A program made the position numbers and the translations under genes. From positions 1 to 5,770 of the forward strand of contig JAFPPJ010000007.1 of the NCBI GenBank assembly GCA_017410745.1: 5,770 nucleotides of DNA. The letters run 5' to 3'. This document shows, one piece after another, positions 1 to 5,664 of this stretch. The stretch's first letter is position 1, and every line of letters begins with the position of its first letter. Source of the DNA: Oscillospiraceae bacterium (GTDB lineage: Bacteria; Bacillota; Clostridia; Oscillospirales; Ruminococcaceae). The notes beneath the pieces are model-generated. The model saw only the letters and a program-made list of their open reading frames with translations. It was not told where the DNA came from and ran no database searches.

Positions 1-745
1 CGATGGAGCCTCTCGGCGATACGCCGAGCTCGAGCCGCCTGTCGGTGCGGGTAGCGGCGGATATGCGCGCGATATAGTCGAATATCTCATCGGATGTGTA
101 TATATGTGATGCTGCGTCACGCAGCTTTAGTATATCCTCTGCGGTCATGATGCGCTCTACGGGGGGAGGACCCTTGTGTGCGGCCTTGGCCTTGAGTATC
201 GCGGCCTCCTCCTCTACCTTCGGATAGCCGATGGAAAGGCGTATCATGAAGCGGTCGAGCTGTGACTCGGGCAGGAGCTGTGTGCCGGCAGAGCCCGAGG
301 GGTTCTGTGTGGCGAGCACGATGAAGGGACGGGGCAGCGGACGGGTAGTGCCGTCAACGGTGACGGTGCATTCCTCCATACATTCGAGAAGCGCGGACTG
401 CGTCTTGCTCGATGTGCGGTTTATCTCATCGGCAAGGAAGAGATTGCAGAATACCGCACCCGGCTTGAACATGAATTTGCCCGTAGTGCGGTCGGGTATA
501 TTGAAGCCCGTCACATCTGCGGGGAGCACGTCGGAGGTGAACTGCATACGGTTGTATTCAAGACCGAGCGCCTTTGAGAATGCCACGGCTATGGTGGTCT
601 TGCCCACGCCGGGTATGTCCTCAAGCAGTATATGTCCGCCCGCGCATATGGTCATGAGTATCTTTATTATGATATCGTCCTTGCCGATGACGGAGTGCTT
701 TATCTCGTCCGCCGCACGGCGCAGCAGACCCATAAGTTCGTTCAT
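1..745 (-). CDS. MoxR-family AAA+ ATPase (C-terminus cut by window edge)
   Basis: The first 248 residues are visible; the rest lies beyond the left edge. AAA+ landmarks occur in order: Walker A PGVGKTT (45-51), Walker B LFLADE (102-107, catalytic E107), sensor 1 Asn in ATQNP (N148), the MoxR-typical LPESQLDRF with the arginine finger (158-166), and the start of sensor 2 in SPRG (243-246). MoxR proteins are about 310-330 residues, so roughly 70 are missing. The family forms cytoplasmic hexameric ATPases that act as chaperones, often beside DUF58, transglutaminase-like or von Willebrand A genes; any such partner would lie outside the window. The start is the first ATG, with AAGGAG six bases upstream; the next Met (residue 5) has no comparable site. 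The gene begins 28 bases after the T-run of a terminator, so it may rely on read-through. Family assignment is secure; the specific substrate is unknown. Confidence 0.95.
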   Translation of the reverse strand, partial: MNELMGLLRRAADEIKHSVIGKDDIIIKILMTICAGGHILLEDIPGVGKTTIAVAFSKALGLEYNRMQFTSDVLPADVTGFNIPDRTTGKFMFKPGAVFCNLFLADEINRTSSKTQSALLECMEECTVTVDGTTRPLPRPFIVLATQNPSGSAGTQLLPESQLDRFMIRLSIGYPKVEEEAAILKAKAAHKGPPPVERIMTAEDILKLRDAASHIYTSDEIFDYIARISAATRTDRRLELGVSPRGSI

Positions 746-773
746 GTGTATCTCCTTGGATATATGCTGTGAT

Positions 774-821
774 AAAAAAGACCCGATCTTACGGAGAGCG
801 TATGCTCCCGTCGACCGGATC
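774..821 (-). terminator. Intrinsic terminator after the FliB-like gene
   Basis: On the minus strand GATCCGGTC pairs with GATCGGGTC (two G-U pairs). Inside this, ACGG/CCGT and GAGC/GCTC pair around an ATAC loop, with only a small internal loop and one bulge. The stem is followed directly by TTTTTT. It starts 17 bases after the stop codon of the upstream gene and ends 28 bases before the MoxR start codon, so it may act as an attenuator for MoxR as well as a terminator. Confidence 0.88.
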
Positions 822-838
822 TCAGGTATATATACGGT

Positions 839-1879
839 TTACCAGCCGATAGTAAGGATGGCCATATCGCCGTTATTGCAAAGTCCCATCTTTTCGTTGG
901 CATCCTTTATGCGGGCAACCATGCTGCCCTTGACTGTGCGGAGCGCATCATCAAAGGTCTTGATGGCAAATACGAAATCCTCGTCGGGAGTGGTGCTTTC
1001 GTAAAGATAGCCGGCAACTGTGACCTTGAGAGAATTGTATATGATATTGAAGAATATGTAGTTCGACCACAGATCAAGTCTGAAATCAGCATAGGGCATG
1101 CAGTATGTCCATACATAGTTGATGATGATCTGCTCCATGTAATGAGTGCGGCTGATCTTTTCCTCATCAGCGGGCTTCTCGGGATCGGCGGTGAACATAT
1201 CGTTGTATGCCTTCCTGATAGCTTCATGCTCCTCGGTATACTTGTATGTCTTCATGTCCTGATCTATGTAGTCCTTCATGTCCTGATCTATCTTGTATTT
1301 CTTGAATACGATGGTGCGCAGCTTCTTGAGCTCCTCGGATTCGGGGAGGGAGCGCAGGAAGGTGAGACCGTCTGCAAGAGCAAATGCGGGACTGGGCTTG
1401 ACGGAATCGCTGGAGTTGAAGTAGTTCATTATACCGCTGTGATCGGGCTCGCGTATGGTGGATGCGATGAAGCCGTTGACTGCATCCTCGCGCTGCTTGT
1501 CGAGCATAGCCTGTATGGTCTTGTATACGAAATTGAGCATCAGCATCCTCTGGTTGAGGGTGTAGCGCCTGTCCTGAAGAAGATTGATGGTAATGGTCTT
1601 GATGTTCCAGTAGTACTTGAGAACAGGGGTATTCTTGATGATCTCCTCAGCCTTTGCTGCAAATTCCGGCTCGGCTTCGGGGTTCATCTTTATCATTTTA
1701 TATTCCATTATGCCGGTCTGATCCATGAGCCTGCGGATGACACGCTCCTGATTGATCGGGAACACTATCTCGAGCGCTGCGGGTGTGGTCAGCTGCAGGA
1801 ACTCAACTCCGTTATTCTCGGGGTTGTTCTTATCACTGAGCTCCTCAAAATAAACGGGTGTTATAATAGGGTAAGGCAT
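839..1879 (-). CDS. Uncharacterised 346-residue protein, possibly FliB-like but without the cysteine cluster
   Basis: I do not recognise this protein with certainty. It is soluble-looking, with no signal peptide or clear membrane segment. From memory of the FliB (flagellin lysine-N-methylase) family, three stretches look familiar: ITPVYFEEL near the N-terminus; LLQDRRYTLNQRMLML around residues 100-115; and the C-terminal third, with MEQIIINYVWTY followed by LWSNYIFFNIIYNSLKV. The CxxxCC-type cysteine cluster of true FliB proteins is absent; only two Cys are seen, both in the C-terminal third. If related, it has lost that metal/cluster site or is a separate branch. Around residues 196-211 an eight-residue unit, IDQDMK plus two residues, is tandemly duplicated. 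The start is the ATG with GGAGG seven bases upstream; the frame stays open for 71 more codons to a TTG without a ribosome binding site and beyond the predicted promoter, so that longer form is rejected. It has its own promoter and terminator, so it is probably monocistronic or leaks into MoxR. Confidence 0.85.
   Translation of the reverse strand: MPYPIITPVYFEELSDKNNPENNGVEFLQLTTPAALEIVFPINQERVIRRLMDQTGIMEYKMIKMNPEAEPEFAAKAEEIIKNTPVLKYYWNIKTITINLLQDRRYTLNQRMLMLNFVYKTIQAMLDKQREDAVNGFIASTIREPDHSGIMNYFNSSDSVKPSPAFALADGLTFLRSLPESEELKKLRTIVFKKYKIDQDMKDYIDQDMKTYKYTEEHEAIRKAYNDMFTADPEKPADEEKISRTHYMEQIIINYVWTYCMPYADFRLDLWSNYIFFNIIYNSLKVTVAGYLYESTTPDEDFVFAIKTFDDALRTVKGSMVARIKDANEKMGLCNNGDMAILTIGW
1250..1291 (-). 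repeat. In-frame tandem duplication, 24-bp period, within the FliB-like gene
   Basis: An 18-base sequence (1250-1267) recurs exactly at 1274-1291, an offset of 24 bases or eight codons. The protein reads IDQDMKDY then IDQDMKTY. The DNA identity implies a fairly recent slippage duplication, or a length-variable site. Confidence 0.9.
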
Positions 1880-1895
1880 TATATTTCCTCCGGTG

Positions 1896-1911
1896 TCCGA
1901 ATATGTTCGGA
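1896..1911 (-). other. Perfect hairpin in the 5' leader of the FliB-like gene
   Basis: TCCGAA and TTCGGA form a six-base-pair inverted repeat around a four-base loop. It lies between the predicted transcription start (about 1946) and the Shine-Dalgarno sequence, ending about five bases from GGAGG. It could affect translation start or mRNA stability. A short 10-bp palindrome, TGTGCGCACA (1922-1931), lies in the same leader. Confidence 0.5.
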
Positions 1912-1952
1912 TAATAATGGCTGTGCGCACACGCAGAGCCGTATACCATATC

Positions 1953-1981
1953 AGTATAACACATTCTGACAGAAAAATCAA
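1953..1981 (-). promoter_or_regulatory. SigA-type promoter of the FliB-like gene
   Basis: On the minus strand TTGATT (1976-1981) is separated by exactly 17 bases from TATACT (1953-1958). The -10 is preceded by TGT, an extended -10 element. Predicted transcription starts near 1946, giving a leader of about 67 bases to the ATG at 1879. The sequence upstream of the -35 is A/T-rich. Confidence 0.75.
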
Positions 1982-1991
1982 CTGTTTTGCG

Positions 1992-2006
1992 AAATAATTA
2001 TTATCA
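1992..2006 (-). promoter_or_regulatory. Fur-box-like 7-1-7 palindrome upstream of the FliB-like gene promoter
   Basis: The minus strand reads TGATAATAATTATTT. This matches 13 of 15 positions of the Firmicute Fur-family 7-1-7 motif TGATAAT-n-ATTATCA; the left half-site is exact. It sits 10 bases upstream of the -35 hexamer and lies within a wider imperfect inverted repeat, CGAAAT/ATTTCG (1990-2011). A repressor site this far upstream is unusual, and A/T-rich sequence can mimic the motif, so it could instead be an UP-like element. Confidence 0.35.
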
Positions 2007-2038
2007 TTTCGGTGACAATTATTCCGGAACAGCGCAGA

Positions 2039-2066
2039 GGGGATACAGACAGCCGTCCGTATCCCC
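2039..2066 (-). other. Long hairpin downstream of the ABC operon, without a T-run
   Basis: GGGGATAC pairs perfectly with GTATCCCC; after one mismatch GAC pairs with GTC around a four-base loop. It lies about 85 bases after the last stop codon of the ABC operon and about 60 bases upstream of the next promoter. No T-run follows on either strand, so it is not a canonical intrinsic terminator, though it could stabilise the 3' end or assist termination. A second hairpin, GCGGGCA/TGCCCGC (2134-2148), lies just after the operon's stop codon. I see no gene in 1880-2151. Confidence 0.5.
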
Positions 2067-2151
2067 GGGGAGATCCGCTGAGTTTGCTGCAAATGAGCAT
2101 CGGGTAACAGTTGCCTTTGGCGACCGGGTAGCTGCGGGCATTGCCCGCCGA

Positions 2152-2847
2152 CTAGCGGTCAAGGATGTACAGGATCTTCTTTGCTGCGGTGATGTCGGAG
2201 GACAGGCCGTCCTTGCCAGACATAGTCCTGCCCGACTTTGTCCACCACATATCTGCGGCGAGAAGGTTGAGTGCAGTGCCGCCGATGTATATTGTCAGTG
2301 CAATGGCTATACCTGCCGGTACGGACAGCGAGAAGCCGTTTATCAGTGAGGGCGAGGACCAGAGCCTGAACTGGAATATATACAGGATGAGGGCTATGAG
2401 CGCCGCTATCTGCTGACCCGACTTGTTGGCAGAGGAGACAAAGAAGCAGACAAACACGGTATGTACTGCATTTATTATCAGCTTCTCTGCGGACAGCGCG
2501 GAGTCAAGAGCAAGGTACAGGATGATGTCGATAGGCAGGGAAAGCATGAGTGCGGATATTATCGGTACTGTGGTGAAGAAGCTCTTTGCGTAGGTGGAGA
2601 CGGAGAAGAACTTGTGCTCGGAGGAGCGCAGCGCACCCATAAAGAAGAAACCCGGCACCGCCAAGTGCAGATATGCGCATATTACCACATAGATAAGCGG
2701 GCGGGCTGCCTCAGTTATCATCAGATCTAAATCGGCAAGCATCGCGATGCAGATGCTCCCGCCTGCCGCACCAAGTGCGAGCAGAGGCGTCCACCATTTG
2801 AATGAGATGCTGAAATACTGCTTTATCGCTTTTATCAGTCTGTTCAT
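2152..2847 (-). CDS. ABC exporter membrane subunit (second permease-like protein, six helices)
   Basis: This 231-residue integral membrane protein has hydrophobic segments near 20-39, 50-72, 90-115, 122-140, 144-160 and 174-197, a six-helix layout like ABC-2-type permeases. A cytoplasmic loop between helices 2 and 3 contains KFFSVS, comparable to KFFCTLP in the preceding gene product. The two proteins may therefore be distant paralogues that pair as a heterodimer with the upstream ATPase. It is the last gene of the operon: its ATG lies 10 bases after the preceding stop, behind an AAGGAGGT site five bases away. The upstream in-frame Met would overlap the preceding gene and is rejected. The C-terminal 30 residues are polar and probably cytoplasmic. 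Sequence similarity to named families is weak by eye, so the permease role rests mainly on topology and context. Confidence 0.85.
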   Translation of the reverse strand: MNRLIKAIKQYFSISFKWWTPLLALGAAGGSICIAMLADLDLMITEAARPLIYVVICAYLHLAVPGFFFMGALRSSEHKFFSVSTYAKSFFTTVPIISALMLSLPIDIILYLALDSALSAEKLIINAVHTVFVCFFVSSANKSGQQIAALIALILYIFQFRLWSSPSLINGFSLSVPAGIAIALTIYIGGTALNLLAADMWWTKSGRTMSGKDGLSSDITAAKKILYILDR

Positions 2848-2857
2848 AGTGACCTCC

Positions 2858-3595
2858 TTATGCGGCTGCGGGTTCGTCTGCGATGCGGGCATCCTGCTTC
2901 TTCAGAAGAATGTATTCGGATACAGGGAGAAGCACTGCTCCGACAAAGAATATGGGAACATCTTGCATATCATACAAGTATGCGGAGACAGACAGGGAAG
3001 TAAATAACATAGCCAGGAATGTCAGCACGAGGCGTTGTATCCTGCGGGGCATGAGCTCACACAAATTTGCGGCTGCGAGAGGAAACAGGGCTAAGCGGCT
3101 GATAAGCCCGAGACTATACAATATTTCGCCGAATATCATTTCCGAAGGAGCGACTCCCCATTTGGTCACCGAAAGTATGGTGAGGGTGACGGTATTTATT
3201 GTGCACAGGATAAACACCATTATCACGCATTCTGCGGTCATGAGGATATGCGCTCTCTTGAGGCTGTTTCTGCTGTCGGGCAAAGTGCAGAAGAATTTGC
3301 CGCCCGGGGCGAGCTTGTCGCACATATCGAGATTTACCAGCCTTTTGGGTACTACTGTAATGAGCCCGAAAAACCACATGAAGTCAAGAGCTAACATGAT
3401 ATTGTTGGTGCTTATCCAGTCGAGCCAGTCATCGAGGGACAGGCCGTTAGTTATGACAGAGATCGTGTCACGGACTGTCCAGATTAATGTGAATACCGCC
3501 GTCAGTCCGAAGACTATCAGCAGGGAGCTGAGCAGTGAGCGGCTGAAACGGTGACCGGTGTATATCCTGTATGCATCGAATGCGTTATTTTTCAT
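2858..3595 (-). CDS. ABC exporter membrane subunit (first permease-like protein, ABC-2 type)
   Basis: This 245-residue protein has six predicted membrane segments near 18-40, 65-83, 113-142, 150-177, 187-207 and 213-232, with a short polar C-terminal tail. The loop before helix 3 holds KFFCTLPDSRNSLKRAHIL, which fits the FFxxLPxSR pattern of ABC-2 permeases, where this region contacts the ATPase. The ATG overlaps the 3' end of the ATPase gene by 11 bases and has GGAG four bases upstream, so the two genes are probably translationally coupled and made in matched amounts. A longer frame with 38 extra N-terminal residues lies wholly inside the ATPase gene and lacks a hydrophobic or conserved sequence; it is rejected. 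The transported substrate cannot be told from the sequence. Confidence 0.88.
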   Translation of the reverse strand: MKNNAFDAYRIYTGHRFSRSLLSSLLIVFGLTAVFTLIWTVRDTISVITNGLSLDDWLDWISTNNIMLALDFMWFFGLITVVPKRLVNLDMCDKLAPGGKFFCTLPDSRNSLKRAHILMTAECVIMVFILCTINTVTLTILSVTKWGVAPSEMIFGEILYSLGLISRLALFPLAAANLCELMPRRIQRLVLTFLAMLFTSLSVSAYLYDMQDVPIFFVGAVLLPVSEYILLKKQDARIADEPAAA

Positions 3596-4469
3596 TCTTC
3601 TCCGCCTTTCTGAGTATGCCGATGGACAGCTGATTGAGGGTGGGCTTTTCGACCAATGCGCCCATTGCGGCAAGTGCGTCTGCATTCTTGGAAAGTGCGA
3701 TGCCCTCAAAATTCCTGCCTGCCTTCACATAGGAATGCATGAGCTCAAGTGCGCCGCTGTCGGAGCGTTCATCGCCGTGCACCACGATGTATTTCTCCTT
3801 GAGGTCTTCCACCGTACCCTGCTCTGTTATCTTGCCGTGTGACATGAATATCGCATAGTCCACCACGAATTCCATATCGGATATATTATGTGTGGAGAAG
3901 AGTATGCTTCTCTCGCCGTTTCCTTCGTTGATGTATTCTCTGAAAAGCTCGCAGAGTATATCCCTTGCGATAGGGTCGAGGGACGATGAAGGCTCATCGA
4001 GCACGAGCAGCTTTGAGTCCCTTGCGAATACTGCCGCAAGCGCCGCGCGCATCCTGTTGCCGTCCGACATCTTGAGCAGAGACTTCTGCTTCTTTTCGCG
4101 GGGGTCGCCCAGGTCAAGTCTCTGACAGAGAGAAATATACTTGTCCATATTGAAGTTGTCGAATGCGAGCTGCATGGATGAAGCGATAGTCTTCAGCGTC
4201 CAGTCAAGCGGGAAGAAGTTCGATGCGCTGCAGTAGCTTATCATGTTCCTCAGCTCCGGTGAATCTGTATCGGTGTACTTCCCGAAATATTTCGCATCGC
4301 CGCTCGTCCTGCCTGTGATGCCGCAGAGGATGTCGAGAAGCGTGGTCTTGCCTGCGCCGTTAGCGCCGATGAGTGCGGTGGAAAAGCCGCTGGGTATCGC
4401 GGTGTCTATCCCGCCGAGCGTGAAGCCCTTGTATTTCTTGGTGATGCCCTTTATATCTATTGCGTTCAT
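3585..4469 (-). CDS. ABC transporter ATP-binding protein (YtrB/BcrA-like) with unusual Q-loop and signature
   Basis: This 294-residue nucleotide-binding subunit couples ATP hydrolysis to the two membrane proteins encoded next to it. Walker A is GANGAGKT (35-42); Walker B plus catalytic Glu is LLVLDEP (154-160, E159); the D-loop is SSLD (162-165); the H-loop His is in STHN (H194). The signature motif is degenerate, MSDGN (134-138) in place of LSGGQ. The usual Q-loop glutamine after the first beta-sheet region appears to be replaced: the segment reads ISYCSASNFF (77-86). Residues 220-294 form a C-terminal extension typical of BcrA/YtrB-like exporter ATPases. The start has GAGGAG about eight bases upstream and lies 14 bases after the stop of the GntR gene. 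The ATPase assignment is secure; a role in antimicrobial-peptide or envelope-stress response is inferred from the GntR-ABC layout. Confidence 0.95.
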   Translation of the reverse strand: MNAIDIKGITKKYKGFTLGGIDTAIPSGFSTALIGANGAGKTTLLDILCGITGRTSGDAKYFGKYTDTDSPELRNMISYCSASNFFPLDWTLKTIASSMQLAFDNFNMDKYISLCQRLDLGDPREKKQKSLLKMSDGNRMRAALAAVFARDSKLLVLDEPSSSLDPIARDILCELFREYINEGNGERSILFSTHNISDMEFVVDYAIFMSHGKITEQGTVEDLKEKYIVVHGDERSDSGALELMHSYVKAGRNFEGIALSKNADALAAMGALVEKPTLNQLSIGILRKAEKNEK

Positions 4470-4483
4470 TCTATCCTCTCCTC

Positions 4484-4855
4484 TCAGTCATCGAGTGACC
4501 ATAGCGTCTGCAAGGTGTTCGTCATCTCATCGAGCCCCAGACCTGCTATGCGGGCGGAGCGTATCGCTGCGGTGAGATGCTGTTCAAGCTCGCGCATATG
4601 CTGCTCCTCGAGCATCTTCCTGTCACGTGCATTGACGAAGTAGCCCTTGCCCTTCGAGGCGGTGACAAGACCCTCCGCCGCAAGCTCCTCATATGCCTTC
4701 ATGGTGGTTATGACGCTTATCTTCAGATCCTGCGCCAGTGACCGTATGGAGGGGAGCGGCTCGCCGCTCTTCATCCTGCCTGTGAGTATCTCCTCACGCA
4801 GCTGCGATGATATCTGCTTATAGATGGGTTCGTTGGAATTCTGATAGATCTTCAT
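4484..4855 (-). CDS. GntR-family transcriptional regulator, YtrA subfamily
   Basis: This 123-residue protein has an N-terminal winged helix-turn-helix at about residues 10-75. It includes the hallmark PIYKQISSQLREEI, the LPSIRSLAQDL recognition-helix region and the wing EGLVTASKGKGYFV. Only a short helical tail (about 76-123) follows, too small for a ligand-binding domain; this is characteristic of the YtrA subfamily, whose members dimerise through this tail and control the ABC genes beside them. It is the first gene of the operon, behind AGGAGGT four to five bases from the ATG. The promoter about 90 bases upstream is embedded in inverted repeats, which fits auto-repression of the whole operon. 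The inducing signal is not evident. Family assignment is very secure; that it represses its own operon is inferred from position and operator layout. Confidence 0.95.
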   Translation of the reverse strand: MKIYQNSNEPIYKQISSQLREEILTGRMKSGEPLPSIRSLAQDLKISVITTMKAYEELAAEGLVTASKGKGYFVNARDRKMLEEQHMRELEQHLTAAIRSARIAGLGLDEMTNTLQTLWSLDD

Positions 4856-4914
4856 AGATACCTCCTGTTAACAAAGTGTTTTGACAAGCAGCGGCGAGTA
4901 TCGTCCCTCTTTGC

Positions 4915-4955
4915 TGTTATATGCTGTATAACTGTTATATTAACAGTATATAACA
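4915..4955 (-). promoter_or_regulatory. Probable GntR operator: cluster of TGTTATAT half-sites over the -10 and transcription start
   Basis: On the plus strand TGTTATAT occurs at 4915-4922 and again at 4933-4940, and its reverse complement ATATAACA at 4948-4955. The last two form a perfect 8-bp inverted repeat with a 7-base spacer. Other pairings overlap: ACTGTTA/TAACAGT (4931-4947, perfect, 3-base spacer) and GTTATA/TATAAC (4916-4932). The cluster covers the -10 hexamer and the first 20 or so transcribed bases, an ideal site for repression by the adjacent YtrA-type regulator. A further TGTTAACA palindrome (4866-4873) abuts the Shine-Dalgarno. Confidence 0.7.
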
Positions 4956-4973
4956 CATGAACAGCTGTGTCAA
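4945..4973 (-). promoter_or_regulatory. SigA promoter of the GntR-ABC operon
   Basis: On the minus strand a perfect TTGACA (-35, 4968-4973) lies 17 bases from TATACT (-10, 4945-4950). Predicted start is near 4938, leaving a leader of about 83 bases before the regulator ATG. The near-consensus strength suggests the operon is normally held off by a repressor. Confidence 0.88.
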
Positions 4974-5011
4974 TAGGCAAAACCGCCAAACTCAGCGAAG
5001 ATATATTGTGC

Positions 5012-5041
5012 AAAAAATAAAACCGGGCCATATGACCCGGT
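5012..5041 (-). terminator. Intrinsic terminator after the GNAT gene
   Basis: On the minus strand ACCGGGTC pairs with GGCCCGGT around an ATAT loop (eight pairs, one G-U), followed by TTTTATTTTTT. It starts two bases after the stop codon of the acetyltransferase gene and separates it from the ABC operon promoter. Confidence 0.93.
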
Positions 5042-5043
5042 GA

Positions 5044-5487
5044 TCAGTGTAATATGAATCTCTGGTTTGGATAGCCGAATTCTTCGATGAGTTCGCCTTC
5101 CGTAAAGCCGAATTTCTTATATAGCGCTCTGGGCGCTGTTCCTTTCCCGTCATCTGCGCGGAATGTGGATACTGTTATATCTCTGCTCCTGTCAAGCTCA
5201 CCGATAGCCTTGGTGAGGAGGGCGGAGGCGATCCCCTGCCTTCTGTACAGGGGAGAGACTGCCAGACAGCATATCATGTTCCTGCTGCGGGAAAACAGGA
5301 TCACACCTGCGATATTTCCCTCTGTCTTTGCGCACAGCGCCTGCTTCTTCTCCATGAAGCGCAGCACCGTCTGTCTGTGCTCTTCGATGCTCTCATCGGT
5401 CTCAAGACCCGGGAAATTCCCGCTTACACGTCTTACCAGTTCCATCCATGAGCCGATATCCTCCGGCTGTCCGAAAAGTACGTCCAT
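5044..5487 (-). CDS. GNAT-family N-acetyltransferase
   Basis: This 147-residue protein matches the size of a single-domain GNAT enzyme, which moves an acetyl group from acetyl-CoA to an amine. Motif A is clear: CLAVSPLYRRQGIASALL (74-91), with RRQGIA (82-87) forming the pyrophosphate-binding loop (Q/RxxGxG/A). Motif B follows as APRALYKKFGFTE (118-130), with the usual Tyr-x-x-x-Gly-Phe. The N-terminal half is divergent, so the acceptor cannot be named. The start chosen is the ATG with GGAGG four bases upstream. The frame is open upstream for 35 further codons to an ATG, but that form would run through the tRNA terminator and into the tRNA gene, so it is rejected. Only 38 bases separate the tRNA terminator from this ATG and no clear promoter is seen in them; expression may depend on read-through. 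Confidence 0.9.
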   Translation of the reverse strand: MDVLFGQPEDIGSWMELVRRVSGNFPGLETDESIEEHRQTVLRFMEKKQALCAKTEGNIAGVILFSRSRNMICCLAVSPLYRRQGIASALLTKAIGELDRSRDITVSTFRADDGKGTAPRALYKKFGFTEGELIEEFGYPNQRFILH

Positions 5488-5525
5488 ATTGCCTCCATAC
5501 GGGATGATCACGACAAGCGCCGCAT

Positions 5526-5552
5526 AAAAAAATGCCGAGACTATCTCGGCAT
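5526..5552 (-). terminator. Intrinsic terminator of tRNA-Gly
   Basis: On the minus strand ATGCCGAGA and TCTCGGCAT form a perfect nine-base-pair stem around TAG, followed by a run of T. It begins three bases after the CCA end of the tRNA. Its hairpin sequence is closely related to the two repeated units at 5665-5693 and 5742-5770. Confidence 0.93.
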
Positions 5553-5555
5553 ATC

Positions 5556-5631
5556 TGGAGCGGATTACGAGGCTCGAACTCGCTACCTCCACCTTGGCAA
5601 GGTGGCGCTCTACCAGATGAGCTAAATCCGC
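5556..5631 (-). tRNA. tRNA-Gly (anticodon GCC)
   Basis: The minus strand folds into a complete 76-base tRNA. The acceptor stem is GCGGATT with AATCCGC, followed by discriminator T and an encoded CCA. The D-stem is GCTC/GAGC. The anticodon stem CCACC/GGTGG carries the loop TTGCCAA, giving anticodon GCC for codon GGC. The T-arm is GCGAG, TTCGAGC, CTCGT. All four stems pair fully apart from one G-U. U73 is as expected for glycine tRNA. No clear promoter is seen in the 140 bases upstream that are visible, so it may be transcribed from a gene beyond the right edge. Confidence 0.97.
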
Positions 5632-5664
5632 ATGGCTGTTTTGGGATGGATAGGAACGTGAAAA

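Noticed and set aside
231..1004. Plus-strand open frames across the window, for example here and at 1142-1969 and 2883-3554
   Set aside because: They lie opposite well-supported minus-strand genes, lack ribosome binding sites and recognisable domains, and read as reverse-complement shadows.
2039..2066. Hairpin as the intrinsic terminator of the ABC operon
   Set aside because: No T-run follows on either strand, so it was listed only as a hairpin.
1880..2092. N-terminal extension of the FliB-like gene to a TTG at 2092
   Set aside because: It has no ribosome binding site, would include the predicted promoter and hairpins, and the internal ATG at 1879 has a strong GGAGG site.
5488..5592. Longer GNAT protein starting inside the tRNA gene
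   Set aside because: It would span the tRNA terminator and part of the tRNA; the ATG at 5487 has its own GGAGG and gives a normal GNAT length.
5044..5631. GNAT next to tRNA-Gly as a tRNA-acetylating toxin module
   Set aside because: Such toxins pair with a small DNA-binding antitoxin gene; none is present, and nothing in the sequence singles this enzyme out from ordinary GNATs.
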